Part shown: positions 28,001 to 36,733 of the stretch, piece after piece
How positions within the stretch are numbered: position 1 is the stretch's first letter
How the letters are laid out: every line of letters begins with the position of its first letter
Assembly (NCBI GenBank): GCA_034190085.1
Contig: JAXHTS010000071.1
Location: forward strand, 67,032 to 131,031
DNA length: 64,000 bases
Direction: 5' to 3'
Source of the DNA: Spirochaetota bacterium
Lineage (GTDB): Bacteria > Spirochaetota > UBA4802 > JAFGDQ01
Program-made: the position numbers and the translations under genes
The notes under the pieces: generated by a model
The model's input: only the letters and a program-made list of their open reading frames with translations
Told to the model about the DNA's origin: nothing
Database searches by the model: none

Positions 28001-28455
28001 TAGCTATACAGGAGGAGATGATGGGATTGAAAAAAATATATCGTTATAATTTTTCTTTTTTTCATACGCCACAACCCGGTTTTTATAGGATTCATTCAAG
28101 GACATTGGAGAGGATCAATGCCCCTGGAATAGGCACAGCGTTGGCTGCGCAGGTTGCAAAAGCCTCAGTTGAATCCTTCTTAAAGGATCATGAACTCAGT
28201 CCTAGGATAGATGTTGAGCTTTGCAGGGGTTGCGGTCGCTGCAAGGATATATGTCCCTTTGGCGCAATAAAGATGGTAGCCGGGCCGGATGGTATATATC
28301 ATTCAGAAATCCTTCGTCATAACTGTGTTGGTTGTGGTGGATGCGTGGGGCGATGTCCTGTTACTGCCATGGATATGCCCTATTACTCAAATAAGCTGTT
28401 GACTGAAGTCTTTACGCGTACATTAAATTGGGAGCAGGATAATGAAAAGAGCTAA
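25069..28455 (+). CDS. HdrA-like/GltD-like fusion iron-sulfur flavoprotein
   Basis: This 1128-residue electron-transfer protein is assembled from known parts. Residues 12-50 form a nucleotide-binding fold (NAVLLVGSGYGP) and CIGCGKCMEVCP lies at 114-124. Residues 155-560 form a complete glutamate-synthase small-subunit-like module: CPLNINVQAYM, the ICGRVCHHPCEVSCRRG cysteine cluster, the FAD site VAVIGSGPGGLTAAYH, the NAD(P)H site VIGGGNSAIDAA, and FAAGDAVTGP. A cysteine-rich stretch lies near 620-645. Residues 725-850 resemble the HdrA domain with CTCNG, SCCHPKG and SCVCCPLEFQC. A ferredoxin domain with two [4Fe-4S] motifs lies near 1045-1100. It begins at GTG 25069, overlapping korG by four bases. 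It probably exchanges electrons between NAD(P)H, ferredoxin and the Hdr proteins; direction and bifurcation are inferred. Confidence 0.8.
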   Translation: MIPKEKYKERRNAVLLVGSGYGPLKVAEDLAQSGIPVVWVTREHHFLKLSEQRDDFIEFPGDLNYQFRPLYLRVTRHPLVTPLTQSKIVSITKDRNGFKSTVVLEPQYINYNLCIGCGKCMEVCPLNESENPPLMRTPSYCPSRALELDKRMLSSCRIECPLNINVQAYMAMIAAHRFDEALAIIRQDNPLPGICGRVCHHPCEVSCRRGELDDAVAIRALKRFLADYEARIDHPKLTMIDQPRRSERVAVIGSGPGGLTAAYHLNCAGFPVTVFEALSEPGGMLRYGINAFRLPRSILKAEIDAIIDTGVDIKINSRVESVEYLFDQGYSAVLLCIGAHCDLKMNIPGEDALGVLGAVKMLRTLNLGERVEIGRHTAVIGGGNSAIDAARTAIRLGSESVTIYYRRERSDMPADENEIIAAEEEGVHFEFLVLPVRMLMGNGRISALEVIRMQPGEPDKSGRRRPEPIKGSEHIVNVDTVITAIGQRSHLVDEGLAGKIQTDDRGRISVDARSCTSWEGVFAAGDAVTGPLTVIESMAGGRRAAYCIIEYLTKEPVDDTELTASSRGVGDYINISEKILTQRRPEPAQRQPKVRRNDFEEVEFGLTEEQAIVEAKRCLQCGLCCECRACETACGEISAIDHFVKPKKVRILSPGIIIADEDEMNHLSLDYSEGIYHIDEDIEKNDLLNLMIAGSSLAGQAMVRAANLRESAIQKIGYEHDVPRILDIGVFLCTCNGTMASPVVLNQIMDMLAKIPQVKHSELIVSCCHPKGAERIAKSFKKHRLTRGIVASCVCCPLEFQCISCNDQRTRARIHLFDTLKLERSQFEMINLKDNLNIGNLTIDEMMEFSRDMLRNAFIRTNYREKLHQGFTEISNNILILGGSEIGINCAINLDQQDFRVRLVHQCRLAKDVMLPEEITDRRLDMDFGRSIDHVKEAVIEEIKGHIGDFTVIYNQNGKQGRWQADMICLTDNHLLSLAIQEEMMGLKKIYRYNFSFFHTPQPGFYRIHSRTLERINAPGIGTALAAQVAKASVESFLKDHELSPRIDVELCRGCGRCKDICPFGAIKMVAGPDGIYHSEILRHNCVGCGGCVGRCPVTAMDMPYYSNKLLTEVFTRTLNWEQDNEKS

Positions 28456-28867
28456 TCTGCTAGGAATTTGCTGCAATTGGAGCCCATGGGCCTGCTATAA
28501 TGCAGCCTGCATGGCAGGGATGATTATGCCTCCAAACTTACGAATTAAACGAGTGATGTGTATTGGTAGAATAAATCAGGCTTTAATTCTTAGAGCATTT
28601 GAATATGGTGCAGATGGGGTTGTCATTCTTGAATGCAAGGATGAAGATTGCCGGTATGGACCAGGCCCTGAGGTGGGACATTCAAATGTAGCAAGGGCGC
28701 GTAGAATTTTACGACTGATAGGTATTGGTCAAAAAAGGCTTATTGAGAGGAGTTTCCTCGCACATGAGAAGGAGGAAATGGTTGCAGCTTTATGGGAATT
28801 TTCTCGAGAAATAGAAAGCATGGGTCAGAACCCAGCTAAACCAAAACAGGAGCGTGAAGCATCGTGA
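28442..28867 (+). CDS. MvhD/FrhD-like iron-sulfur protein
   Basis: This 141-residue protein resembles MvhD, the [2Fe-2S] adaptor that joins electron-donating enzymes to HdrA. It shows the N-terminal cysteines of ICCNWSPWACYNAAC, the IGRINQALILRAFEYGADGV segment and CKDEDCRYGPGPEVG, all typical of the family. It overlaps the preceding flavoprotein gene by 14 bp and the following HdrC/HdrB gene by 4 bp. It most likely links the flavoprotein or the 2-oxoacid oxidoreductase to an HdrA. A second MvhD-like domain is fused to the HdrA at 30069-32486. Confidence 0.85.
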   Translation: MKRANLLGICCNWSPWACYNAACMAGMIMPPNLRIKRVMCIGRINQALILRAFEYGADGVVILECKDEDCRYGPGPEVGHSNVARARRILRLIGIGQKRLIERSFLAHEKEEMVAALWEFSREIESMGQNPAKPKQEREAS

Positions 28868-30030
28868 GCCTTGAAGATCCAAGAATAGACCAGATATTGA
28901 AAAAATACAACCTGTATCAATGTCTTGAATGTGGCAAATGTTCTGCATCCTGTCCGCGTCTCTTAACCGGTAAGGAATATTCACCCTGGTTGGTTGCTCA
29001 TAAACTGATATCAGAGCGCGATGATGAAGCCTTTATCGAAAATCAGGTATGGGAATGCCTTACATGTGGTCTTTGCGAAGAGCGTTGCCCCTCAGCTGTT
29101 GACTTTAGTCATTTTATTCTGGAGATGCGAACCCTGTTGGCTGAGGATAAGGGACTTAAGGGTTTTCGTTCACATGATGGGGCTCTTCATTCATGGATGA
29201 GAATGATGACCTCGCCAGACTTAGTACAGAAAAGGTTAGATTGGGTTGTGCCCAAATTGCGTGTTTCTGATTCAGGACCCATAGCATATTTTGTAGGTTG
29301 TGCTCCATACTTTGATGTATTCTTCTCATACCTTGAAGTTGATACGCTGGCTATTGCTAGGGACAGTATCAGACTGCTGAATTTTCTTGACATAGAACCT
29401 GTATTATTAGAACAGGAACGCTGTTGCGGCCATGATCTTCTCTGGACAGGGGATCGCGTAAATTTTGAGAGCCTTTGTAGATTGAATTATGAGGCTTTTA
29501 AAGCTGCAAAGCTTGAAGAGATTGTTGTATCATGTCCGGAATGTTATCTTACACTAACTAAATATATGCCAGAGTGTATCCCTGAATTCGATATTAAAAT
29601 TACACTTATCATTGACCTTCTGGAAAATGAGATCAAAAAGGGTGGAAAGTCATTGAAACCATTAGATAACAGAATAACCTTTCAGGATCCTTGTAGGCTT
29701 GGACGTTTTCTTGAGCGATATAATGAACCTAGGAATTTACTTAAGAGGATACCTGAACTCAAATTAAATGAAATGGAGAATTCAGGAAGAAGCGCCATTT
29801 GCTGTGGTACAAGCTGCTATATCAATTGTGATGCCTATTCCAAGCGGATTCAGGTGAGTCGACTTAGAGAGGCAAAGAAAACTGATGCAGATATGTTGAT
29901 TACAGCATGCCCCAAATGTATGATTCATCTTATGTGTGCGAAAAGAGATCCGATAAATGATGAGTATTTTAATTTTGAGATAAAGGACCTTGTTAGTATT
30001 TTAGCGGATCAAATTGAATGGACAGTATAA
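28864..30030 (+). CDS. HdrC-HdrB fusion (HdrD-like) iron-sulfur protein
   Basis: A 388-residue protein with an HdrC-like N terminus holding two [4Fe-4S] motifs (CLECGKCSASCP at 20-31 and CLTCGLCEERCP near 64-75) and an HdrB-like C terminus with two CCG-type sites. The first CCG-type site is RCCGHD with SCPECY; the second is DPCRLG, ICCGTSCY and CPKCM. In methanogens such CCG domains hold noncubane [4Fe-4S] clusters that reduce a heterodisulfide. In bacteria the substrate is usually unknown. It starts at GTG with a four-base overlap to the MvhD-like gene. It is probably the terminal reductase or electron outlet of this complex. Confidence 0.85.
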   Translation: MSLEDPRIDQILKKYNLYQCLECGKCSASCPRLLTGKEYSPWLVAHKLISERDDEAFIENQVWECLTCGLCEERCPSAVDFSHFILEMRTLLAEDKGLKGFRSHDGALHSWMRMMTSPDLVQKRLDWVVPKLRVSDSGPIAYFVGCAPYFDVFFSYLEVDTLAIARDSIRLLNFLDIEPVLLEQERCCGHDLLWTGDRVNFESLCRLNYEAFKAAKLEEIVVSCPECYLTLTKYMPECIPEFDIKITLIIDLLENEIKKGGKSLKPLDNRITFQDPCRLGRFLERYNEPRNLLKRIPELKLNEMENSGRSAICCGTSCYINCDAYSKRIQVSRLREAKKTDADMLITACPKCMIHLMCAKRDPINDEYFNFEIKDLVSILADQIEWTV

Positions 30031-30068
30031 CTATTATCATATTAACCTAACGATAAGAAGGAGCGTCA

Positions 30069-32486
30069 ATGGAAGAAACAAATAATATTGAAGAGATACG
30101 GATAGGGGTATATGTTTGTCATTGTGGCTTCAATATTGAGGGGGCTGTTGATTGCCGCGCTGTTGCAGAATATGCTTCTCATTTGAGAGATGTAGTATTA
30201 GCAAAGGATATCACCTACCTCTGTTCCGAACCTGGTCAGGATCAGATTAAAGGGGATATCATCGAAAATGGGATCAATAGGATTGTAATAGGTTCCTGTA
30301 CTCCAAGACTGCATGAAACGACTTTTCGTCAATGCCTTGAAGGGGCTGGACTTAACCCTTACCTTTTAGAGATTGCCAATCTCCGAGAGCAGTGTTCCTG
30401 GGTTCACAGTCATAACCGTGAGGAGGCTACAGCAAAGGCAAAAGACCTTATCAATTCAGCTGTTTCTAGATCCAGGTTCCTCTTGTCGCTCACTGACACT
30501 GAATTAAAGATCAAAAAATCGACCTTGGTTATTGGCGGAGGCGTTGCTGGCATACAGTCAGCTCTCGATCTTGCAAATGCAGGTTATAAGGTTATCCTTG
30601 TAGAAAAAGAGCCGAGCATTGGAGGCATTATGGCATGGTTGGATAAGACATTTCCAACCATGGATTGCTCTATATGAATTCTAGGTCCAAAGATGACTGA
30701 TGCCGGTCGGCATCCGAATATTACACTTCTTACTTTAAGTGAAGTTAAAGAGATTACAGGGTATGTTGGGAATTTCCATGTTAGAATAAATAAGCGTGCA
30801 CGATATGTTAAGGATGATTGTTCGGCCTGTGGCGAGTGTATAGATGTCTGCCCTGTTCTTATACCGGATGAATTCAATATGGGGCTTTCAACACGCAAGG
30901 CGATCTATTCTCAATTCCCACAGGCAGTTCCTTCAACCTATGTAATAGATATTGATCATTGTCTTGGACACAATCCAATTGTATGCGGCAAGTGTATTGA
31001 AAAATGCGATAAGAAATGTATTGATTTTAATATGAATGATGAAGATCTGGAATTTGATGTGGGGACCATCATCGTTGCCACAGGAACAGCTATTTATGAT
31101 CCTGCAATTCTTGATGAATATGGCTATACTCGTTATGAAAACGTATTAACCAGTATTGAGTTTGAACGCTTAATTAATGCCGGAGGCCCCAGCCATGGTG
31201 ACGTCATACGCCTTAGTGATCGAAGGGTTCCAAAATCAGTTTCATTTATTCAGTGTGTCGGATCGCGTTCGCAGAATCGCGGTCATCCATATTGCTCAAA
31301 TGTATGCTGCATGAATACCATTAAGAATACAATAATGCTAAAGGAGCATTATCCGGAAATGGAGGTAAAGGTCTTCTATATTGACATCAGGGCCTTTGGC
31401 AAGGGTTTCGAAGATCTCTTCCGTCGCAGCAAGGGAATGGGAGTCAGGTATATCCGCGGTCTTCCAGGTTTTATTAAAGAAGATACAGAAACAAAAGATT
31501 TAATTCTATCGGTTGAGAATACAGCCTTGAGGGTGTTGGAGACTCATAGGAGTGAGATGGTAGTCCTTGCCGTTGGCCTCGAATCACCTGAGGATATGAA
31601 TGTTATACAGGAGATGCTTGCCCTGCAAAAGACCTCTGATGGATTTTATCTGGAGGCTCATCCCAAACTTCAGCCAGTTGATTCAGCAACCCGCGGTATA
31701 TATTACTGCGGATGCGCAGAGGGGCCAAAGGACATTAAGGATTCTGTAACCCAGGCGTCTGCTGCTGCTGCTCGGGCAATGTGCATTATGAATCCGGGCC
31801 AGATGAGGGTTGAGTCGATCAATGCTGAGGTTGATCCTGATAAATGTACATTCTGCGGTCTATGCGTAAAGGCATGCCCTTTCAATGCTATCAGCGTAGA
31901 TAAAAAAAAGAAAATCCCAGCCCATGTGACAAGCGCGGCCTGTGCTGGTTGTGGCAACTGTGTTGCTGAATGTCGAGAAGATGCAATTACCATGCATCAT
32001 TTTACTGATGATCAGATTATTGCCCAGATTGATTCCATTTTAGAGGAAAAATCTGAAAATCGCATTCTTGTCTTCGCCTGTAACTGGTGCTCCTATGCAG
32101 GAGCAGATTTTGCAGGAATTTCGAGGCTACAATATCCTGCTAATACAAGGTTGATTCGCACGATGTGTTCAGCAAGGGTATCTGAAAAGTTTATATGGCA
32201 TGGCTTTAAAAAGGGTGCATCCATTATACTTGTTTCGGGTTGTCATATTGGTGATTGTCATTATATTGATGCTAATCATTGGACAGAGCGCAGGGTAAAG
32301 AGAATACATAAAAAGATGGAGAAACTCAGTATGAGGCAAGAACGGCTTCAACTTGAATGGATAAGTGCGGCTGAGGGTATGCGCTTCCAGGGGATCATGC
32401 AGAAAATGGAAGAACTTCGAGAGAAGGTCACCTTAAAGGAGATTGCTGAGACGCAGCAGGTTCTAAAAAATGAGTCTATATCATAA
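30069..32486 (+). CDS. hdrA: HdrA-MvhD fusion, predicted selenoprotein (UGA = Sec203)
   Basis: One 805-residue frame is interrupted only by TGA at 30675-30677. Upstream is the HdrA N terminus (VYVCHCGFNIEG; IGSCTPRLHETTF) and the FAD site VIGGGVAGIQSALDLA. The residues just before the TGA are FPTMDCSI and those after it are ILGPKMTD in the same frame. This is the conserved HdrA cluster motif in which most homologues have Cys and some methanogen proteins have selenocysteine at the TGA position. Downstream are CSACGECIDVCP, further cysteine clusters, a ferredoxin domain (CTFCGLCVKACP, CAGCGNCVAEC) and an MvhD-like domain from about residue 660. HdrA is the flavin bifurcation subunit in characterised complexes. 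AAGGAG precedes the ATG. Homology continues without gap across the TGA, so a pseudogene is unlikely. Confidence 0.85.
30699..30714 (+). promoter_or_regulatory. Bacterial SECIS-like hairpin for Sec203 of HdrA
   Basis: GATGCC (30699-30704) and GGCATC (30709-30714) form a perfect 6-bp stem capped by the tetraloop GGTC. The GGU in the apical loop is the feature read by SelB in bacterial SECIS elements. The loop begins 27 nt after the TGA, inside the range usual for bacteria (roughly 16-37 nt). It lies inside the coding sequence, as bacterial SECIS elements do. Confidence 0.75.
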
Positions 32487-32829
32487 CCTGAAGGTGACCA
32501 AAAAGAGTAAATATCAGTTATAGCACCTATTCCTGTTAAATCTATTACCCGTTCCAGATTCGGCCTGCCATTTTTTTCAACAATTACTCTTTTTGTTTCG
32601 ATTATTTCCCAAATAATAGATTAAATCTATAATTTGTAATATTTCTCAAGAAAATGAGGGTGTCAGATATAATGCTGGATATTACCCCTTAAATAAAAAG
32701 CTCAGTATAATTATTGATTATATGTAGAAAAGGATGAATATGATAATCGATTTCAAATGATTGGCATGTTATTCTTCTTGAATTGTTTATACAAATATGA
32801 TACTATATTGAGCAATGGGGGTTCCGTTA
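32487..32829. other. Intergenic region between hdrA and HD-GYP gene
   Basis: An AT-rich stretch of about 340 bp with no convincing gene or RNA. It presumably contains the end of the kor-hdr transcript and the promoter of the HD-GYP gene, but I see no textbook terminator hairpin or promoter. Confidence 0.4.
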
Positions 32830-34026
32830 ATGGAAAAGGAGAATGAATTAAATAATCAAGATTCAGAAAAAGTGGAATCAGAAAAATCTTCTCAAGCAGG
32901 GGAAGAGAAGGGCGAGAACACAGAGAGTAATGCTGACGAGAAGAAGGATGAAAGGATTGAGTTAAAGGTCTCACATTTAAAACCTGGGATGATTATTAAG
33001 GGGAAGATATATACAGAATCAGGGCAGTTCCTCTTCGAAGAGTATCACGTCTTGAATGAGGAGGATCTTGAACAGCTAAACGAAAAAAAGATAGAAAAGA
33101 TATATTACATCCCTGTAACAGACATAATATCAGACAATACCAAAAGAGAGAGCATTGAATTTATGATGCAGTTTGTAAAATCTGTGAAAACAGGGAAAAC
33201 TGCTAATATAAATGATGCACATAAGGTAGTTGATCTCTTGATAAATGATGTCTACTCCAAAGAGGTTGGCCTGATTAATCTTATTGAATTGAAAAACTAT
33301 GATGAATATACCTATGTACATTCAATTAATGTTGGCATCTTGGCCATAATTCTCGCTAAAAAGCTTGGATTAAATGAAAATGATACCAAAAAGATAGGGC
33401 TTGGAGCCTTTGTCCATGATATTGGAAAGATCAATACTCCATTGGAGTTAATATGGAAGATTGATAGTGACGATGATTATGAGAATACAACAATTCATGA
33501 ACATCCTATGTTTGGCTATAAGATTTTAGAATCCGCTTCTGGAGTCACAGAAGATATCCTGAATATAGTGGTAGGTCATCATGAAAATTTTGATGGATCC
33601 GGTTATCCCGGAGGACTTCAGGATAAAGCTATTCATAAATTTGTTAAGATTATTTCAATATGCAACTATTATGATTATCTTATTGAAAAACTTGATGGTA
33701 AGGAATCACTCACACCAAGAGAGGCGGTCTTAGAAATATGGGATTTATCAGGGAAAAGTTTCAACCCCTTCATTGTTAAGGCTTTTGTTAATGATCTTTC
33801 GTATCTGCTATTAAATAAACCAATTTATCCAATCGGCAGTGTTGTTCTTCTGAACACAAAAGAGGTGGCGATAATTGAGAGCGTTATGAGATATTCTGAT
33901 ATTAAGCCGCTGGTTCGTATATTATCCGGTAATGATGGTAAAAAATTGGCACGACCAATTTCAGTCAATCTTAAGAACGATCCTACCCGTTACATCAAGA
34001 AGATAATGAAATTAGGTGAGGCATAA
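32830..34026 (+). CDS. HD-GYP domain protein (putative c-di-GMP phosphodiesterase)
   Basis: About 398 residues. The first 45 are very acidic and rich in Glu, Asn and Lys, probably disordered. A small domain typical of HD-GYP proteins follows (SHLKPGMIIKGKIYTESGQFL), then the HD-GYP domain with FVHDIGKI, HEHPMFGYKIL and GHHENFDGSGYPGGL. HD-GYP enzymes hydrolyse cyclic di-GMP or related dinucleotides. The metal-binding His and Asp and the GYP motif are intact, so it should be active. I chose the ATG at 32830, preceded by GGGGG; an in-frame ATG at 32815 overlaps that site. It has no receiver domain, unlike the second HD-GYP protein at 37696-38742. Confidence 0.85.
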   Translation: MEKENELNNQDSEKVESEKSSQAGEEKGENTESNADEKKDERIELKVSHLKPGMIIKGKIYTESGQFLFEEYHVLNEEDLEQLNEKKIEKIYYIPVTDIISDNTKRESIEFMMQFVKSVKTGKTANINDAHKVVDLLINDVYSKEVGLINLIELKNYDEYTYVHSINVGILAIILAKKLGLNENDTKKIGLGAFVHDIGKINTPLELIWKIDSDDDYENTTIHEHPMFGYKILESASGVTEDILNIVVGHHENFDGSGYPGGLQDKAIHKFVKIISICNYYDYLIEKLDGKESLTPREAVLEIWDLSGKSFNPFIVKAFVNDLSYLLLNKPIYPIGSVVLLNTKEVAIIESVMRYSDIKPLVRILSGNDGKKLARPISVNLKNDPTRYIKKIMKLGEA

Positions 34027-34046
34027 AAGATGTAATCTGTAATTCA

Positions 34047-35021
34047 CTAATTTGCCTTGATAACGATCCCAGAAACAGGTGAAAGACCTTTTGTGGTAAT
34101 GAAACGGTTCTTTTCATTTTTGGTATGCCCACTCTTTATATAAATTTGTACATAGTATAAACCCACCTTTGAGGTTTGAAAGGAAAAGTGAAACTGCTTG
34201 CTATTATCATCGTAGTTTATTTTCCAGAAGGGCAGACTAACCACCCTTGAATCAGTAAAATCAGAATATGAGTTCTTTTGAGCTATCTGTTTCGGTGTCA
34301 TTGGGGAGGGAAATGGTTCATAATATACAACCACAAAGAATATGCCGTAATTAGGGGCAGCTACCCTTCCGGATATCTTTACAGATTCCCCTGCCCTTAT
34401 GCTTGTTTGTAAAGGTTCAATCTCAAGATATATATTCAGATACTCCTCATAATATCTGAAATTATTTTCAATTAACGAAAATCCTAATCCTACATGAGTG
34501 TGCCAGGGATTCAGGATATTCTTTCTATGTCCATCATGTGGGGATTTTTCGTTATACATTGCCATATGTGAATCAATAATAAAATTGAGTACATTTTCAT
34601 AACTCTTTTCCATTGGGACTGATCTCCATCTCATCGCTGCATTCTCGGATACATGATGCATCCCTCCAGCAAATGCATAACGATGATATGGTTTTTCTCC
34701 CCTTAGATTCCAATGACCAAAATAATTGCCCCTAACAGCCTCTGATGCTGTCTTGCTCGCTATCCTACAAGCAAGAATATCAAGCTTAAGCGATCTTAAA
34801 CCATGTCGAGACCTATTGGTATTTATCTCCTTTAGTATTTCAAGCTTTAGCTTTATTGTCTCTTCATTATCCTTGTATTCTTCAAGTTGCTTTACTCTAC
34901 TATTTTCATCCAATAATTCACTTAGGTATGATTCAGTGTAGGGTAGTGAAATTGATTGATGGGTAGTCAAGAAAACGGATATTATCAGAAGATTGATTGA
35001 AATAATTCCAAATTTTTGCAT
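34047..35021 (-). CDS. Secreted CAP-domain (SCP/YkwD-like) protein
   Basis: A 324-residue protein with an N-terminal signal peptide (hydrophobic IISINLLIISVFL, cleavage probably near residue 25). A CAP domain spans about residues 60-200: INTNRSRHGLRSLKLD, then YFGHWNLRGEKPYHRY, SENAA and SPHDGHRKNILNPWHTHVGLGF. The conserved His and Glu of the CAP cavity appear present. The last 120 residues have beta-rich composition and no family I recognise. CAP proteins are exported and of diverse function; no activity can be predicted. It is convergent with the HD-GYP gene and about 140 bp downstream of the fliW-csrA-radical-SAM-like operon. Confidence 0.8.
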   Translation of the reverse strand: MQKFGIISINLLIISVFLTTHQSISLPYTESYLSELLDENSRVKQLEEYKDNEETIKLKLEILKEINTNRSRHGLRSLKLDILACRIASKTASEAVRGNYFGHWNLRGEKPYHRYAFAGGMHHVSENAAMRWRSVPMEKSYENVLNFIIDSHMAMYNEKSPHDGHRKNILNPWHTHVGLGFSLIENNFRYYEEYLNIYLEIEPLQTSIRAGESVKISGRVAAPNYGIFFVVVYYEPFPSPMTPKQIAQKNSYSDFTDSRVVSLPFWKINYDDNSKQFHFSFQTSKVGLYYVQIYIKSGHTKNEKNRFITTKGLSPVSGIVIKAN

Positions 35022-35157
35022 TATTCTGATCCTATCATTATGTAGGAATGTGAATTAGGAATACCATTTTATAAGCAGAAGTAGTTCCAAGTCCTCTTTT
35101 GTAGCTAATACTATCAATTCTATATAATATTATTTATCTTAATTACTCGATAGATTG

Positions 35158-36483
35158 TTATAATAATCCAGATGTTTTATCGCTTGGTATTCGTATTCCA
35201 CTTAACATCTGATAACATGTGCTTCCTGTTACAGCGCTATTCTTTCCATCTAAAAATAGCTTAATACTAGGATCTAATTCAACCGCCGTACTCAGTATAT
35301 TAATTGCAGTTTGCTTACGTCGAAGCATAACTGCAATTGTATTAGTAGTAATATTGAGTAATGTCTCCTGGGGTTTGTTAATAAAATCACCAAAATTGCC
35401 AACACAAGCACAACAATATGCAAGATGACCGGAAGGTAATACTACGATGTTATTGGCTATAAAGGCTCCATATTCGGTCTCACAGATAAAACCTTTCAAT
35501 TCATTACATCCATCAGTTGCAATAAGATCAACTGGATCAAGCTCTATCCTTCCATCGGTGTAATAGGAATTCTTTGTGATATCCTTTACTTCTATACTCT
35601 TCCCATTGCCTTTACTAAAGGAGACTAAAGCCCTACCTAAGAGCATGATCCTATTATTAGGAACCCCATATAGAAGTGGCGTTCCGATTCTCGATTTTCT
35701 ACAAGCCTTCCAGATTCGATTAAGCATGTCCATTAGGGTGCTATTGGATGGTGCATGATGAAAGGGGTCCATTGAAATACAGATATGTGTACGACCACTA
35801 TTATCGGTTTCATGATCACTCCAATGCTGTATGACTGTATTAGCACTTTGAATGTCTTTTGCAAACCGTCCGTTGGTCAAGATAAAGATATCATATTCTG
35901 GAATTCTATTATTAATGTATTTCAATAGATCTTTTTGGAATTTCAGTCGATCATTTTTCGATACTTCCACACCATCCATCACATGCGGCCAGGTATAGAA
36001 CTCTCCCCCACTAATACGTATCGATGGCCTGCCAAAATTGAGAGGAGTGATTCTTTGGTCATTTATCCACATGGAGGTATAATTTTTCCCCATTAAACAA
36101 TCTGCATAACCCTGATAGACTTCTTTTGTCAATTTTTTGGGAGGTTTGGGTCGCATATATAGCTTTTCATATTTCGCGGGATAAATTGTCCTAAACTGGC
36201 CACCCCTATCAAGTGTTTGAAGTCTTGATAATATAGAATATTTTGCGATATTATCAATTACTTGTTTTGCTCGGTTTGGATGAAGAGACTCTCCCCTATG
36301 AGGCCCGGAGTTGGTTATACAATGTGCACACCTGTCATTCCCATGAAATGATAGATATAATTCTACTTTGTTTATAGCTGGAAGAGGAATTTTTGATTTA
36401 TCCGGAATGGTTGGTATTAAGTTTTTATGCTTTAGTGTCTTAATAATCTCATTGGTAAGAGGGTTATTCCCTATGTCAGTCAT
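35158..36483 (-). CDS. Radical-SAM-like protein with incomplete cysteine triad
   Basis: The 441-residue sequence has features of a radical SAM barrel: a first strand ending in LSFHGNDRCAHCITNSG, a SGGEFYTWPHV segment resembling the SAM-binding GGE motif, FILTNGR and ISMDPFHHAP. The C-terminal region has CCACVGNFGD, possibly an auxiliary cluster site. The expected CxxxCxxC is not complete: only the last two cysteines (CAHC) are present, and the first position is Gly. It may bind a cluster through another ligand or have lost SAM chemistry. The gene follows csrA after 6 bp and so belongs to the fliW-csrA transcription unit. I do not know its substrate. Confidence 0.6.
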   Translation of the reverse strand: MTDIGNNPLTNEIIKTLKHKNLIPTIPDKSKIPLPAINKVELYLSFHGNDRCAHCITNSGPHRGESLHPNRAKQVIDNIAKYSILSRLQTLDRGGQFRTIYPAKYEKLYMRPKPPKKLTKEVYQGYADCLMGKNYTSMWINDQRITPLNFGRPSIRISGGEFYTWPHVMDGVEVSKNDRLKFQKDLLKYINNRIPEYDIFILTNGRFAKDIQSANTVIQHWSDHETDNSGRTHICISMDPFHHAPSNSTLMDMLNRIWKACRKSRIGTPLLYGVPNNRIMLLGRALVSFSKGNGKSIEVKDITKNSYYTDGRIELDPVDLIATDGCNELKGFICETEYGAFIANNIVVLPSGHLAYCCACVGNFGDFINKPQETLLNITTNTIAVMLRRKQTAINILSTAVELDPSIKLFLDGKNSAVTGSTCYQMLSGIRIPSDKTSGLL

Positions 36484-36489
36484 TATGAC

Positions 36490-36729
36490 TCATTTGCCCT
36501 TATTGAAATAATCGGATATGTCCTTCAAGGTTTCCTGTGTGAATTCTGAGCTGGATGCGGCGATGTTTTCCTGCTGAATCTCTTCATATATTTCTTTTCT
36601 ATGAACAGCGATTCTTCTTGGAGCTTTTATCCCCAATTTGACCTGATCTCCCTTTATGTCAATCACAACTAACTCAACCTCATCACCTATCATTATGCTC
36701 TCATTCAATTTTCTCGCCAATACTAGCAT
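36490..36729 (-). CDS. csrA: Carbon storage regulator CsrA
   Basis: A 79-residue RNA-binding regulator. It begins [18 protein letters not shown] and contains [22 protein letters not shown], the highly conserved CsrA core including the RNA-contacting N-terminal strand and the Arg near residue 44. A C-terminal tail of about 25 residues is longer than in E. coli but usual in flagellated FliW-containing bacteria. I chose the ATG at 36729 because the family starts MLVL and AGGGAGAG precedes it. It lies 4 nt after fliW. CsrA represses translation of target mRNAs, typically flagellin, and is titrated by FliW. Confidence 0.95.
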   Translation of the reverse strand: MLVLARKLNESIMIGDEVELVVIDIKGDQVKLGIKAPRRIAVHRKEIYEEIQQENIAASSSEFTQETLKDISDYFNKGK

Positions 36730-36733
36730 GATT

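Noticed and set aside
30069-32486. Reading HdrA as two separate genes or a nonsense pseudogene
   Set aside because: The frame and the family motif continue directly across the TGA, the codon is at a known Cys/Sec position, and a SECIS-like hairpin follows at normal distance. No other disruption is present in 2.4 kb.
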